A DNA stretch of 46,625 nucleotides, taken from assembly GCA_016869175.1 (NCBI GenBank), contig VGEV01000009.1, positions 1 through 46,625 on the forward strand, in the 5' to 3' direction. The first letter of the stretch is position 1. Every line of letters starts with the position of its first letter. This DNA comes from Alphaproteobacteria bacterium (lineage in GTDB: Bacteria; Pseudomonadota; Alphaproteobacteria; GCA-2731375). Below, piece after piece: positions 1-9,204 of the stretch. A program made the translations under genes and the position numbers. The notes beneath the pieces are model-generated. The model worked only from the letters and a program-made list of their open reading frames with translations, was not told where the DNA came from and searched no databases.

Positions 1-249
1 GAGATCGTTGGCATCCTCGTAGCCGCAGGCGATCGCCAGGAGGCGGGCGAGCGGGTGTATCACGCGCGCACCGTCGCGCCGATCGGCGATCAGGGCCGCA
101 AGCCTGTCCGCCAGACCGAGACGGCGCCCGGCCTGGGCCAGTACCATCACCCCGCCGTCGGAGCTGATGCGCCCGCCGTCGAACGACGCGCTCATCTTCT
201 TGCGCCCGACGCTTGGCAAATCGCAGGAGCGTTCTCTATCGTCGGCCAT
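1..249 (-). CDS. IS1380-family transposase, N-terminal part (runs off left edge)
   Basis: The minus strand is open from an ATG at 249 to base 1, giving the first 83 residues of a transposase that continues outside the window. The read-through includes FDGGRISSDGGVMVLAQAGR, then a stretch of the form RLGLADRLAALIADRRD and finally IACGYEDANDL. That order (FDGG-x-SSDGG, RRLGL-x-DRLA, ACGYEDANDL) is the characteristic N-terminus of IS1380-family DDE transposases, which move the element by cut-and-paste. The catalytic aspartates lie further in and cannot be seen, so activity cannot be judged. It is transcribed away from ggt. Confidence 0.88.
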   Translation of the reverse strand, partial: MADDRERSCDLPSVGRKKMSASFDGGRISSDGGVMVLAQAGRRLGLADRLAALIADRRDGARVIHPLARLLAIACGYEDANDL

Positions 250-375
250 GGCGGGCGTGGCGCCTCCCTGCTCTCGTGAAGGACCGGATTAGACAACCAA
301 ATCCTGAACGAAATCAGTGAGCTATGCTACACCCGCCGCACCGATACGGCCCGCGTCACGAATAATCCAGGCTAG
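1..375 (-). mobile_element. IS1380-family insertion sequence, partial, with probable outer end near 375
   Basis: About 125 bp of non-coding leader lie upstream of the transposase ATG. The outer end is placed at the motif AATAATCCAGGCTAG (361-375), which resembles the termini I recall for proteobacterial IS1380 elements; this is memory plus position, not an alignment. The second end and the target duplication are outside the window, so the boundary is tentative. The element sits about 100 bp upstream of the ggt start and may supply or disrupt its promoter. Confidence 0.5.
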
Positions 376-476
376 CGCGAGTTTTTCCCGCACGACCCGC
401 CGGCCCGCACTTTCTGCACGGTTGGTTCATGGCCCTGGGAGTTCGACATCGAGGTGGAGTGCGTCGCGCTGGCCTG

Positions 477-2162
477 ATGCGCGGGCTGATCCTCTGCCTG
501 CTGGCGGTTGCCTGGCCGGCCGCGGCGCGCGAGGCGGGGCCGGTGCTGGCCACCCGCCAGCTCGCCGTGGCGGCGCACCCGTTGGCGGCGGAAGCGGCAC
601 GCGACCTGTTGCGGCTGGGCGGCAGCGCGGTCGACGCCGCCATCGCCGCTGCCCTGGTGCTGGGCGTGGTGGAGCCGCAGGCGAGCGGACTTGGTGGCGG
701 CGGCTTCCTGCTGCATTGGTCGGCGGCGCATGGCCAGGTGACGAGCTACGATGGCCGCGAGACGGCGCCGGCCGCCGCCTTGCCCTCGCGCTTCCTCAAG
801 CCCGATGGCCGGCCGATGGCTTTCCCGGAAGCGCAGACGGGCGGCCTGTCGGTCGGCGTGCCCGGCCTTCTGCGCATGCTCGAATTGGCCCATCGCCGGC
901 ACGGCCGGCTGCCCTGGCCGGCCTTGTTCCAGCCGGCGATCCGCCTGGCCGAGGGCGGCTTCCCGGTGCCGCCGCGCCTCGCCGCCGCCCTGCGCGCAGC
1001 CGACCGCCTGGAACGGTTCGGCGAAACGCATGCGGCATTTCTCGCTGCCGACGGCTCGCTGGTGCAGAGCGGCGGCGTCTTGCGCAACCAGCCGTTGGCG
1101 GGCGTGCTGCGCCAGTTGGCGGCAGAGGGCGCCGACGCGTTGCATGCCGGGCCGCTTGCCCAGCGCATCGCCCAGGCGGTTGGCGAGGCGGCGGTCAACC
1201 CGGGCGATGTGACGGTGGCCGACCTTGCCGCCTATCGCGCGGTCGCACGCGAGCCGGTCTGCGGCGGCTATCGCGGCTACCGGGTCTGCGGCATGGGGCC
1301 GCCCAGCAGCGGCGGCCAGGTGGTGCTGCAAATGCTCGCGCTGCTGCAGCGCTTCGAACTCGGCGCCCTGGCACCCGATCACCCGCAGGCGGCGCATCTG
1401 TTCGCCGAGGCGGGCCGGCTCGCCTATGCGGACCGCGCGGCCTATCTGGCCGACCCCGATTTCGAGGCCGTGCCGCTGGCGGGCCTGCTGGCACGTGACT
1501 ATCTCGCCGGTCGCTCGGCGCTGATCGAGCCGCTGTGGGCGCTGGGCCAGGTGCCGGCAGGCGAGCCGGCCGGCCGGCGGGGCCACGCGCCCGTGCTGCC
1601 CGAGGTCGAGCACGGCACCACGCATCTCTCGGTGGTCGATGCCCTGGGCGATGCGGTGGCCCTGACCGCCAGCATCGAAGGACCGCTCGGCTCCTATCTC
1701 GGCGTCGGCGGCTTCCTGCTCAACAACCAGCTGACCGATTTCGCCTTCGAGCCGCAGCGCGAGGGTCGGCCGGTGGCGAACAGGGTGGCGGCTGGCAAGC
1801 GGCCGCGCTCGACCATGGCGCCAACGCTGGTGCTGGCGCCGGACGGCGGGCTCCACGCGGTGGTCGGCTCGGCCGGCGGCGCCCGCATCGGCCATTACGT
1901 GGCCGGCGCCATCCTGGCGCTGATCGACTGGCGGCTGGATCCAGCGCAGGCGCTCGGCCGGCCGCATGTCGGCAATCGCAACGGCCCGACCGAGCTGGAA
2001 CAGGCAACGCCGGCGGAAGCGCTGCTGGCGCCGCTGCGGACGCTGGGGCATGACCTGCGCTTCGTGCCGATGGCAAGTGGGACGCACCTGATCCAGCGTG
2101 CCCGAGAAGGCTGGCTGGGCGCCGCCGACCCGCGCCGCGAAGGCGCGGCGGCAGGCGATTAG
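477..2162 (+). CDS. ggt: Gamma-glutamyltransferase (Ntn-hydrolase, periplasmic)
   Basis: Cleaves or transfers the gamma-glutamyl group of glutathione and related compounds, normally in the periplasm after self-cleavage into two subunits. The 561-residue product has a signal peptide (LILCLLAVAWPAAA near residues 4-17), the substrate-binding arginine in YDGRETAP (about residue 94), the self-processing and nucleophilic threonine at the start of TTHLSVVD (about residue 381), and the later PRSTMAP and GSAGGARIG motifs that line the active site. Length is normal for the family. The ATG at 477 is chosen because it puts the signal peptide at the very N-terminus; an in-frame GTG at 459 or ATG at 429 would only lengthen the n-region. 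Its stop codon overlaps the stop of the convergent ubiH-like gene. Confidence 0.93.
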   Translation: MRGLILCLLAVAWPAAAREAGPVLATRQLAVAAHPLAAEAARDLLRLGGSAVDAAIAAALVLGVVEPQASGLGGGGFLLHWSAAHGQVTSYDGRETAPAAALPSRFLKPDGRPMAFPEAQTGGLSVGVPGLLRMLELAHRRHGRLPWPALFQPAIRLAEGGFPVPPRLAAALRAADRLERFGETHAAFLAADGSLVQSGGVLRNQPLAGVLRQLAAEGADALHAGPLAQRIAQAVGEAAVNPGDVTVADLAAYRAVAREPVCGGYRGYRVCGMGPPSSGGQVVLQMLALLQRFELGALAPDHPQAAHLFAEAGRLAYADRAAYLADPDFEAVPLAGLLARDYLAGRSALIEPLWALGQVPAGEPAGRRGHAPVLPEVEHGTTHLSVVDALGDAVALTASIEGPLGSYLGVGGFLLNNQLTDFAFEPQREGRPVANRVAAGKRPRSTMAPTLVLAPDGGLHAVVGSAGGARIGHYVAGAILALIDWRLDPAQALGRPHVGNRNGPTELEQATPAEALLAPLRTLGHDLRFVPMASGTHLIQRAREGWLGAADPRREGAAAGD

Positions 2163-3370
2163 GGCGGGACCGGTAATCCGCGGATGAGGCGCGGCAGGTC
2201 GCCGGCCGCTGCCGCGGCGTGCCGCTCGAACACCCGTTTCACGGCCGGCAGGCGGTTGACCAGGCCCAGGCCCAGCCGGCGCGCCACCCGCAGCGGCGGC
2301 AGGTTGTTGGAGAACAGCCGGGTCAGGCCGTCGGTCATCAGCAGCATGGCCAGCGCGTCGGGCCGCCGCCAGCGCTGGTAGCTTGCGAGCGCCAGCGCCT
2401 CGCCCAAATCGAGGCCAAGCCGGGCCTGGCGGGCCAACACCTCCGCAAGACAGGCGACGTCGCGCAGGCCCAGGTTCAGGCCCTGGCCGGCAATGGGGTG
2501 CATGGCTTGCGCCGCATCGCCCACCAGCACCAGGCGACGATCGACCACCCGTTCAGCTTGCTCCAAGGCCAACGGGTAATTGTAACGCGGCCCGGCCAGG
2601 CTCAGCAGGCCCAACTGCCCGTCGGCCTGGCGTTCGACGGCGGCCAGGAAGGTCGCCTCGTCGGCGGCCAGCAGAGCCCGGGCAAGATCGTGGCGCAGGC
2701 TCCAGACCAGCGACGAGCGGCTGCGGCGCATCGGCAGCAAGGCGAACGGACCGGTCGGGAAGAACTGCTCCTTGGCCACGCCGTCATGCGTGCGTTCATG
2801 CGCCAGGGTCACGACGATGGCGGTCTGCCGGTAGCGCCAGGAAAGCGCGTTGATGCCCGCTTGCGCCCGCAGCGCGGAGCCGCGGCCGTCCGCCGCGACC
2901 AGGAGCGGCGCCTCGACCGCGGTGCCGTCGTCCAGCTCGACGCGGGCGGCGAACTCCTCGCGCTGGATCGCCCGCAACCGGCGGCCGGCCAGCAGGCGGA
3001 TCGCCCCGCCGCGCTCCACCGCCGCCAGCAGCGCTTGGCGCAGGAAGCGGTTCTCCACCATGTAGCCGAACGGTTCGTCGCCGATCTCGCGGTGGTCGAA
3101 ATGCAGGAAAAGCGGCGAGCGGCCGTCCGCCACCCGGATGTCGCGGATGGGCTCGGCCTCGGCCGCCAGCGTGGGCCAAACGCCCAGCACCGCCAGCATG
3201 CGCTGGCTGCCCAGCGCCAGCGAACTCACCCGGCCGTCGTCGCCGGCGTCCGCCAGCGCGGTGCGCGGTCGACGCTCGATCAGCGCTGACCTGAGGCCGA
3301 CCGAGGCCGCCGCCAGAGCGAGCGCCTGGCCGATGAAGCCGCCGCCAACGATCGCCAGATCGACCTGCAT
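2159..3370 (-). CDS. FAD-dependent ubiquinone-biosynthesis hydroxylase, UbiH/UbiF/COQ6 family
   Basis: Flavoprotein monooxygenase of about 403 residues that would hydroxylate the aromatic ring of a ubiquinone precursor. It begins with the dinucleotide-binding motif DLAIVGGGFIGQALALAAA (residues 4-22). It carries the second FAD motif GDAAQAMHPIAGQGLNLGLRD from residue 284, including the PxAGQGLNLGLRD signature typical of UbiH/COQ6 enzymes. The start at 3370 is chosen because the GxGxxG fold normally begins within a few residues of the N-terminus; the frame stays open to 3484 but that extension has no domain features. It is convergent with ggt (stops overlap at 2159-2162) and divergent from glnK. 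Which ring position it hydroxylates cannot be read from sequence. Confidence 0.88.
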   Translation of the reverse strand: MQVDLAIVGGGFIGQALALAAASVGLRSALIERRPRTALADAGDDGRVSSLALGSQRMLAVLGVWPTLAAEAEPIRDIRVADGRSPLFLHFDHREIGDEPFGYMVENRFLRQALLAAVERGGAIRLLAGRRLRAIQREEFAARVELDDGTAVEAPLLVAADGRGSALRAQAGINALSWRYRQTAIVVTLAHERTHDGVAKEQFFPTGPFALLPMRRSRSSLVWSLRHDLARALLAADEATFLAAVERQADGQLGLLSLAGPRYNYPLALEQAERVVDRRLVLVGDAAQAMHPIAGQGLNLGLRDVACLAEVLARQARLGLDLGEALALASYQRWRRPDALAMLLMTDGLTRLFSNNLPPLRVARRLGLGLVNRLPAVKRVFERHAAAAAGDLPRLIRGLPVPP

Positions 3371-3556
3371 GCCAGAACCCGTCGCGCCGCGCACCATGCG
3401 GCAGGCAGCGGCGGCTGTCGAGGCTGACCAGGAAATAGGCAGCGATGCCTCTCTGCCTGCATTTTCAGCAGAGGCTGCGGCCAAGGCGCTGAACCGGCTC
3501 GGCTATTTCCGGCGAAACATAATCCAATCAATGAATTACCGGAAAGCCGTCAGGCC

Positions 3557-3570
3557 GGCATGGTTCTTGT
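3557..3570 (+). promoter_or_regulatory. Candidate sigma-54 (-24/-12) promoter upstream of glnK
   Basis: The sequence GGCATGGTTCTTGT places GG and GT exactly 10 bases apart, matching the -24 GG of the sigma-54 consensus (TGGCAC-N5-TTGC) but with GT instead of GC at -12. The internal TTCTTG also agrees with the usual -12 flank. It lies about 75 bp upstream of the glnK ATG, a sensible distance, and glnK-amtB operons are commonly NtrC/sigma-54 controlled. No clear NtrC enhancer pair was found upstream. Confidence 0.4.
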
Positions 3571-3644
3571 TTGTGGGCCGGGCGCGGCAGCGACGCCAGG
3601 CCGCCGAAGACGCGATCGACAACGAGAAACGGGGGCATGGGCGA

Positions 3645-3983
3645 ATGAAGCTGATCATGGCGGTGATCAAGCCGTTCAAGCTGGACGCCGTGCGCGAGGC
3701 GCTGACCGCGCTTGGCGTGCAAGGCATGACGGTCACCGAAGTCAAGGGCTTCGGGCGGCAGAAGGGACACACCGAGATCTACCGTGGCGCGGAATACACC
3801 GTCAGCCTGCTGCCCAAGCTGAAGATCGAGGTGGCGGTCAGCGACGAACTCGCCGACCGGGTGGTCGAGGCGCTGGTCGCCGCCGCCCGCTCCGGCCAGA
3901 TCGGCGACGGCAAGGTGTTTGTCTATCCGCTGCAACACGCGGTGCGGATCCGCACCGGCGAGACCGATGGGGAGGCGTTGTGA
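3645..3983 (+). CDS. glnK: PII nitrogen regulatory protein (GlnK/GlnB)
   Basis: 112-residue PII signal protein, exactly the standard length. It integrates 2-oxoglutarate, ATP/ADP and glutamine status and controls targets such as AmtB. Visible landmarks are the N-terminal MKLIMAVIKPFKLDAVREAL, the T-loop with the uridylylated tyrosine at position 51 in YRGAEYTV, and the C-terminal nucleotide-binding block GQIGDGKVFV. The ATG at 3645 has a GGGGG Shine-Dalgarno at 3631-3635 and starts directly at the PII fold. It is named glnK rather than glnB because amtB follows 80 bp downstream on the same strand, the conserved glnK-amtB pairing. Confidence 0.95.
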   Translation: MKLIMAVIKPFKLDAVREALTALGVQGMTVTEVKGFGRQKGHTEIYRGAEYTVSLLPKLKIEVAVSDELADRVVEALVAAARSGQIGDGKVFVYPLQHAVRIRTGETDGEAL

Positions 3984-4063
3984 GGAACGGTGACTTGGGC
4001 AGGGAACGCACTGGGCGAAAGGATGCCATTCGGTCCAGGACGGCGGCAACCAGGGGAATGACG

Positions 4064-5362
4064 ATGGGTGAATGGGCAGGGCGCGCCGGCCGGAGCGTGG
4101 CATTGGCGTTCGCGGGCATGCTGGCTGGCGGCGCGGCGCTGGCGGCAGACGCGCCGAAACTGGACAGCGGCGACACCGCCTGGATGCTGACCGCGACCGC
4201 GCTGGTGCTGATGATGACGGTGCCGGGACTGGCGCTGTTCTATGCCGGCATGGTGCGCAAGAAGAACGTCCTGGCCACCATGATGCAGAGCTTCGCCGCC
4301 TGCTGTCTGGTCACCGTGCTGTGGATGGTGGCCGGTTATTCCATCGCCTTCGGCGGCGAGGGCAGCTATTTCGGCGGCTTCGACAAGCTGCTGCTGCGCG
4401 GCATCGAAGTGGCGAGCTTGTCCGGCACGATACCCGAGACGGTCTTCATGATGTTCCAGATGACCTTCGCCATCATCACGCCGGCGCTGATCGTCGGCGC
4501 GGTGGCGGAGCGCATCAAGTTCTCGGCCCTGCTGTGGTTCATGGGGCTTTGGCTTCTGCTGGTCTATGCTCCGGTCGCGCATTGGGTGTGGGGGACGGGC
4601 GGCTTCCTCAAGGAAGCGGGCGTGCTGGATTTCGCCGGCGGCACCGTGGTGCACATCAATTCCGGCGTGGCCGCCTTGGTGCTCTGTCTGGTGCTGGGCA
4701 AGCGGGTCGGCTACGGCCGGGAGAACTTCGCCCCGCACAACCTGGTGCTGACGGTGATCGGCGCCTCGCTTCTGTGGGTCGGCTGGTTCGGCTTCAATGC
4801 CGGCTCAACGGCGGCGGCCAACGGCGTGGCGGGCATGGCAATGACCGTCACCCAGATCGCCACCGGCGCGGCCGGCCTGGCCTGGATGTTCGCCGAATGG
4901 GTGACGCGCAAGAAGCCGAGCGTCCTGGGCATCGCCTCGGGCGCGGTGGCGGGCCTGGTGGCGATCACGCCGGCCTCCGGCTATGTCACGCCGATGGGGG
5001 CGCTGCTGATCGGGCTTATCGCCGGCATTGTCTGTTTCTGGGGGGCGATGTGGCTGAAGAAGCAGCTCGGCTACGACGACTCGCTGGATGTTTTCGCGGT
5101 GCATGGCCTGGGCGGCATTGCCGGCGCTCTGCTGACGGGCGTATTCGCGGCCGAGGCGATCGGCGGCACCGGCGGCCTGCTGGAAGGGAACCCCGCCCAG
5201 CTCGGCAAGCAGGTCTATGGCGTGGTCGTGGTGCTGGTTTACAACGCCATCGTCAGCTTCGTCCTGATCAAGGCGGTTGGCGCCACGGTCGGCTTCCGAG
5301 TGCAAGAAGACGAGGAACGCGAGGGCCTCGACATTCGCCTGCATGGCGAGAGCGTTACCTAG
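4064..5362 (+). CDS. amtB: Ammonium transporter AmtB
   Basis: 432-residue inner-membrane ammonium channel of the Amt/Mep/Rh family. An N-terminal cleavable signal sequence (ALAFAGMLAGGAALA) is followed by about eleven membrane segments. Signature motifs include DTAWMLTATALVLMMT near the mature N-terminus, GLALFYAGMVRKKN, and the two conserved pore histidines in GGTVVHINSG and FAVHGLGGIAG. The ATG at 4064 is preferred over the one at 4058 because AGGGG at 4052-4056 then has 7-base spacing. It should be co-transcribed with glnK, whose product blocks the channel when nitrogen is plentiful. The stop codon lies inside the first base of the palindromic repeat described next. Confidence 0.95.
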   Translation: MGEWAGRAGRSVALAFAGMLAGGAALAADAPKLDSGDTAWMLTATALVLMMTVPGLALFYAGMVRKKNVLATMMQSFAACCLVTVLWMVAGYSIAFGGEGSYFGGFDKLLLRGIEVASLSGTIPETVFMMFQMTFAIITPALIVGAVAERIKFSALLWFMGLWLLLVYAPVAHWVWGTGGFLKEAGVLDFAGGTVVHINSGVAALVLCLVLGKRVGYGRENFAPHNLVLTVIGASLLWVGWFGFNAGSTAAANGVAGMAMTVTQIATGAAGLAWMFAEWVTRKKPSVLGIASGAVAGLVAITPASGYVTPMGALLIGLIAGIVCFWGAMWLKKQLGYDDSLDVFAVHGLGGIAGALLTGVFAAEAIGGTGGLLEGNPAQLGKQVYGVVVVLVYNAIVSFVLIKAVGATVGFRVQEDEEREGLDIRLHGESVT

Positions 5363-5480
5363 TGGTTCGCTGCCGACGCTTGGCTCCCAAGCGTCGGTTG
5401 AATCGAACCACTACCCCATTGATGCAGTGGGTCGACCGCCCAAACGGATGGGTAGCATCCGTTTGGGCCGATCCACTAGG
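5358..5480. repeat. Two-module palindromic element (REP/BIME-like) after amtB
   Basis: An 8-bp perfect inverted repeat CCTAGTGG (5358-5365) / CCACTAGG (5473-5480) encloses two tandem hairpin modules. Module 1: TAGTGGTTCG (5360-5369) pairs with CGAACCACTA (5404-5413), and inside it CCGACGCTTGG (5373-5383) pairs perfectly with CCAAGCGTCGG (5387-5397) across a CTC loop. Module 2: AGTGGGTCG (5426-5434) pairs with CGATCCACT (5469-5477) with one G-T mismatch, and inside it GCCCAAACGGATG (5438-5450) pairs perfectly with CATCCGTTTGGGC (5456-5468) across a 5-base loop. The base sequence of the two modules is shared (AGTGG-x-TCG) while the apical stems are unrelated, so the structure rather than the sequence appears conserved. 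No ORF is inside it. Confidence 0.85.
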
Positions 5481-5504
5481 TGGCGACGGTCAGAACAAAG
5501 GTGG

Positions 5505-5527
5505 ACGCGGGGGCTGGCCCCCCGCGT
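5505..5527 (+). terminator. Possible transcription terminator hairpin upstream of dapC
   Basis: ACGCGGGGG (5505-5513) pairs perfectly with CCCCCGCGT (5519-5527) across a 5-base loop and is followed by TTGCATTT, which is only modestly T-rich. It lies downstream of amtB and the palindromic repeat. It could end the glnK-amtB transcript, but the weak T tract keeps this uncertain. Confidence 0.4.
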
Positions 5528-5649
5528 TGCATTTCCCGTGCGTCGGGAGTAGTTTTGCTATCCGTTGTGCGCCGCGGGGCGGGCGGCTACAGTATCTTTT
5601 GCCGTTGGCGGTCTGTTCATGGCGCCTGCGAATCGCCTGCGAATCACCC

Positions 5650-6840
5650 ATGCTCAACAGCAACCTGGCGCTTCTGCCCGACTACCCGTTCGACCGGCTG
5701 CGGCGGCTGCTGGGCGGCGTGGAACCGCCGCCGGGCATGGCGCCGCTGGTGCTCAGCCTGGGCGAACCGCAGCACCCTTACCCGGATTTGGTGCGCGAGG
5801 TTCTGGCGGCCAGTGCCCATCTTTATGGCAAGTATCCGCCGCTGGCCGGCACGCCGGAGCTGCGCGAGGCGATCCGCGACTGGCTGATCCGGCGATATGG
5901 CCTGCCGGCGGACTTCATCGACCGCGATCGGCACATCTGCCCGGTTGCCGGCACCAAGGAGGGGCTGTTCATGGCGGCGTTGGCCGCCGTGCCGCCCGCC
6001 AAGGCGGGTCTACGCCCGGCGGTGCTGATGCCCAATCCGTTCTATCAGTGTTACGCGGGCGCCGCCGTGGCGGCCGGCGCCGAACCGCTCTACCTGCCGG
6101 CCACCCGGCAAACCGGCTTCCTGCCGGATTTCCAGGCGGTGCCGGAAGCAACGCTTGCCCGCACCGCGCTGGTCTATCTTTGTTCGCCGGCCAACCCCCA
6201 AGGCAGCGCCGCCAGCCTGGACTATCTGAAGGATCTGCTGGGCCTCGCCCGCCGCTTCGACTTCATTTTGGTGATCGACGAGTGCTACGCCGAGATCTAT
6301 CTCGGCGCGGCGCCGGTGGGGGCGCTGCAAGCGGCGGCCGCGCTGGGGCAGGGGCTCGATCGACTGATGGTGTTCCATTCCCTGTCCAAGCGGTCCAGCG
6401 TGCCGGGCTTGCGTTCGGGCTTCGCCGCCAGCGATGAGCGGCTGATGAAGGCGTTCCTGCGCCTGCGCGAGTATGGCGGCACAGCCTCGCCCCTGCCGGT
6501 CTATGCCGCGGCGACGGCGCTCTGGCGCGAGGAGAGCCACGTTGAGGCCAACCGGTCGCTCTACCGGCAGAAATTCGAGCTGGCGGAACGCGCGCTGTCC
6601 AATCGGTTCGGTTTCTATCGTCCCGATGGCGGCTTCTTCCTTTGGCTGGAGGTCGGCGACGGCGAGCAGGCCGGCAAGCGACTGTGGCAAGAAGCGGCGG
6701 TCCGGGTGCTGCCGGGCGCCTATCTCGCGCAGGCCAACGCCGAAGGCGACAATCCCGGCCAGTCCTATATCCGGGTCGCCCTGGTGGGCGATGCAGCCAG
6801 CACCGCCGAGGCGTTGAGCCGCCTCGGCGCGGTGCTGTAG
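5650..6840 (+). CDS. dapC: Succinyldiaminopimelate aminotransferase (DapC-type class I/II PLP enzyme)
   Basis: 396-residue fold-type I aminotransferase. The N-terminus has the form YPFDRLRRLLGGVEPPPGM followed by LSLGEPQHPYPD, the hallmark of DapC proteins that transaminate N-succinyl-2-amino-6-ketopimelate in lysine and peptidoglycan biosynthesis. Other motifs are YGKYPPLAGTPELREAI, SPANPQGS, the PLP aspartate region VIDECYAEIY, and the Schiff-base lysine in SLSKRSSVPGLRSGF (K247). The ATG at 5650 starts directly at the conserved block. It ends 9 bases before ftsK and may share its transcript. Other class I/II aminotransferases are similar, so the substrate is inferred from the N-terminal motif. 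Confidence 0.82.
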   Translation: MLNSNLALLPDYPFDRLRRLLGGVEPPPGMAPLVLSLGEPQHPYPDLVREVLAASAHLYGKYPPLAGTPELREAIRDWLIRRYGLPADFIDRDRHICPVAGTKEGLFMAALAAVPPAKAGLRPAVLMPNPFYQCYAGAAVAAGAEPLYLPATRQTGFLPDFQAVPEATLARTALVYLCSPANPQGSAASLDYLKDLLGLARRFDFILVIDECYAEIYLGAAPVGALQAAAALGQGLDRLMVFHSLSKRSSVPGLRSGFAASDERLMKAFLRLREYGGTASPLPVYAAATALWREESHVEANRSLYRQKFELAERALSNRFGFYRPDGGFFLWLEVGDGEQAGKRLWQEAAVRVLPGAYLAQANAEGDNPGQSYIRVALVGDAASTAEALSRLGAVL

Positions 6841-6849
6841 AGCCGGGCG

Positions 6850-9204
6850 ATGCTGCGGCCACGTGGTCAGGCCCGCCGGCCCGCCTTATTGCCGGCCGGC
6901 TTCGGCGAGTTCCTGCGGCGCCGCCTGCGCGAGGGGCTGGGCATCCTGCTGTTCGCCGCCGCCCTGCTGCTGGCGGCAACGCTGGCGAGCTATCATCCCG
7001 AGGATCCGAGCTGGAACAGCGCGGCGCCGGGGCCCGTCGCCAATTGGTTGGGGCGGTCGGGCGCGGTGCTGGCGGACCTGGCCGTGCAATGGCTGGGGCT
7101 TGCCGCGCTGCTGCCGATCCTGCTGTTCGCCGCCTGGGGCTGGCGGTTGGCCTCGCAACAGGGCCTGCCGCGCCTGCCGCTCAATCTGGTCATGGCACCG
7201 CTCGCCATGCTGAGCGCTGCCGTGCTGGCGGCCTTGCTGCCGGACTTCACCTTGTGGCCGTTCGAAACCGGGCCGGGCGGCGTGCTGGGGGCGCTTGCCT
7301 TGCGCTTGGCCTCGCTGGGCGCGCTGTCGGAATTCGCGGTGGCGGTGACCGCGCTGGCCGTGGCGCTGGCCAGTCTGCCGTTGGCGCTCGGTATCTCGGG
7401 TCGCGAATGGGCGCGGGCGGGGCACGCCATGGCCGGCGGCCTGCTGACCTTGCTTGCCGGCCTGCGTCTTCTGGCGCGGGCGACGGTGGCGTTGCGCCAG
7501 CGCTTGGCCCGCCTGCGGCGGCGCGCGAGCCCGCCAGCCCTGGCCATGTCGTTGCCGCAGCCGGCCGAGCCGGCGCCGACCGCCGAGGATCCGGCGGCCG
7601 AGCGACTGCAAGTGCACAAGCGGGAAAGCGTGCGCCGCAGCCGCCGGGTCGAGGCCGATGGCCAGGCGCGTCTGCAATTGGAGGAAGCCGACCGGTTCGC
7701 CCTGCCGACCCTGCGCCTGCTGCGCCAGCCCGAGCCACGCGGCCGCCAGCGTCAGGTCAACGCCGAGGCCCTGCAGCAGAACGCCCGGCTGCTGGAAAGC
7801 GTGTTGGACGATTATGGCGTGCGCGGCCAGATCAACGACGTGCGCCCCGGCCCGGTGGTGACGCTCTACGAGCTGGAGCCGGCGCCCGGCACCAAGACCG
7901 CCCGCGTGATCGGCCTGGCCGACGACATTGCCCGCTCGATGAGCGCGGTGGCGGTGCGCGTGGCCACGGTGCCGGGCCGCAGCGTGATCGGCATCGAACT
8001 GCCCAACCAGGGCCGCGAGACGGTCTATTTGAGCGAGCTGTTGGCGACCCCGGAGTTCAACAATCCGGCCGGCGCGTTGACACTGGCGCTGGGCAAGGAC
8101 ATCGGCGGCCAGCCGGTGATGGCCGACCTGGCGAAGATGCCGCATCTGCTGATCGCCGGGACCACCGGCTCCGGCAAGTCGGTGGCGATCAACGTGATGA
8201 TCCTGTCGTTGGTCTATCGGCTGCCGCCGGAACGCTGCCGGCTGATCCTGATCGACCCCAAGATGCTGGAACTGAGTGCCTATGACGGCATTCCGCATCT
8301 GCTGGCTCCGGTTGTCACCGACCCGGCCAAGGCGGTGGTGGCGCTGAAATGGGCGGTGCGCGAGATGGAGGGGCGCTACCGCGCCATGGCCCGCCTGGGG
8401 GTGCGCAACATCGCCGGCTACAACCGACGCCTGCAGGAAGCGCGGGAGGCGGGCGAAGTGCTGCGCCGCACCGTGCAGACCGGGTTCGATCCCGCGTCCG
8501 GTCAGCCGGTCTACGAGGAGGAACTGCTCGACACCGCGCCGCTGCCCTACATCGTGGTGGTGGTGGATGAGATGGCCGACCTGATGATGGTGGCCGGCCG
8601 CGAGATCGAGGGCGCCATCCAGCGTCTGGCGCAGATGGCGCGGGCTGCGGGCATCCACCTCATCATGGCCACCCAGCGGCCCTCGGTCGATGTCATCACT
8701 GGCACGATCAAGGCCAATTTCCCCACCCGCATCAGCTTCCAGGTGACCTCGAAGATCGACAGCCGCACCATCCTGGGCGAGCAGGGCGCGGAACAGCTTC
8801 TGGGCCAGGGCGACATGCTGTACATGGTGGGCGGCGGCCGTATCGGCCGGGTGCACGGGCCGTTCGTCTCGGAACGCGAGGTCGAACAGGTGGCGCGGTG
8901 GCTGCGCCAGCAGGGCGAGCCGGAATATCTCGACGCGGTGACCGAGAACGACGACGATCTGCCGGGCGGCGGTGCCGAGGGCGAGGTGGAGGCCGGCGGC
9001 GATAACAGCCTCTATGACCGGGCCGTCGACCTGGTCGCCCGGCACCAGCGCGCTTCCACCAGTTTCCTGCAACGTCACCTGCAGATCGGCTATAACCGGG
9101 CGGCGAGCCTGATGGAACGCATGGAACAGGAAGGAGCGGTCGGCCGGGCCAATCATGTGGGCAAGCGCGAGATTTTCGTCCGACGCGGCGATGACGATGC
9201 CTGA
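6850..9204 (+). CDS. ftsK: DNA translocase FtsK
   Basis: 784-residue septal DNA pump that clears and aligns chromosome termini for XerCD recombination at division. Residues about 25-190 hold four membrane segments, a charged linker follows, and the RecA-like motor begins around residue 300. Walker A is GTTGSGKS (lysine 443), Walker B is [14 protein letters not shown], and the motor also shows [16 protein letters not shown] and [13 protein letters not shown]. The last 65 or so residues ([20 protein letters not shown] onward) form the winged-helix gamma domain that reads polar KOPS sites. The linker is short, as in many alphaproteobacteria. It starts 9 bases after dapC and overlaps lolA by 14 bases. 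Confidence 0.96.
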   Translation: MLRPRGQARRPALLPAGFGEFLRRRLREGLGILLFAAALLLAATLASYHPEDPSWNSAAPGPVANWLGRSGAVLADLAVQWLGLAALLPILLFAAWGWRLASQQGLPRLPLNLVMAPLAMLSAAVLAALLPDFTLWPFETGPGGVLGALALRLASLGALSEFAVAVTALAVALASLPLALGISGREWARAGHAMAGGLLTLLAGLRLLARATVALRQRLARLRRRASPPALAMSLPQPAEPAPTAEDPAAERLQVHKRESVRRSRRVEADGQARLQLEEADRFALPTLRLLRQPEPRGRQRQVNAEALQQNARLLESVLDDYGVRGQINDVRPGPVVTLYELEPAPGTKTARVIGLADDIARSMSAVAVRVATVPGRSVIGIELPNQGRETVYLSELLATPEFNNPAGALTLALGKDIGGQPVMADLAKMPHLLIAGTTGSGKSVAINVMILSLVYRLPPERCRLILIDPKMLELSAYDGIPHLLAPVVTDPAKAVVALKWAVREMEGRYRAMARLGVRNIAGYNRRLQEAREAGEVLRRTVQTGFDPASGQPVYEEELLDTAPLPYIVVVVDEMADLMMVAGREIEGAIQRLAQMARAAGIHLIMATQRPSVDVITGTIKANFPTRISFQVTSKIDSRTILGEQGAEQLLGQGDMLYMVGGGRIGRVHGPFVSEREVEQVARWLRQQGEPEYLDAVTENDDDLPGGGAEGEVEAGGDNSLYDRAVDLVARHQRASTSFLQRHLQIGYNRAASLMERMEQEGAVGRANHVGKREIFVRRGDDDA

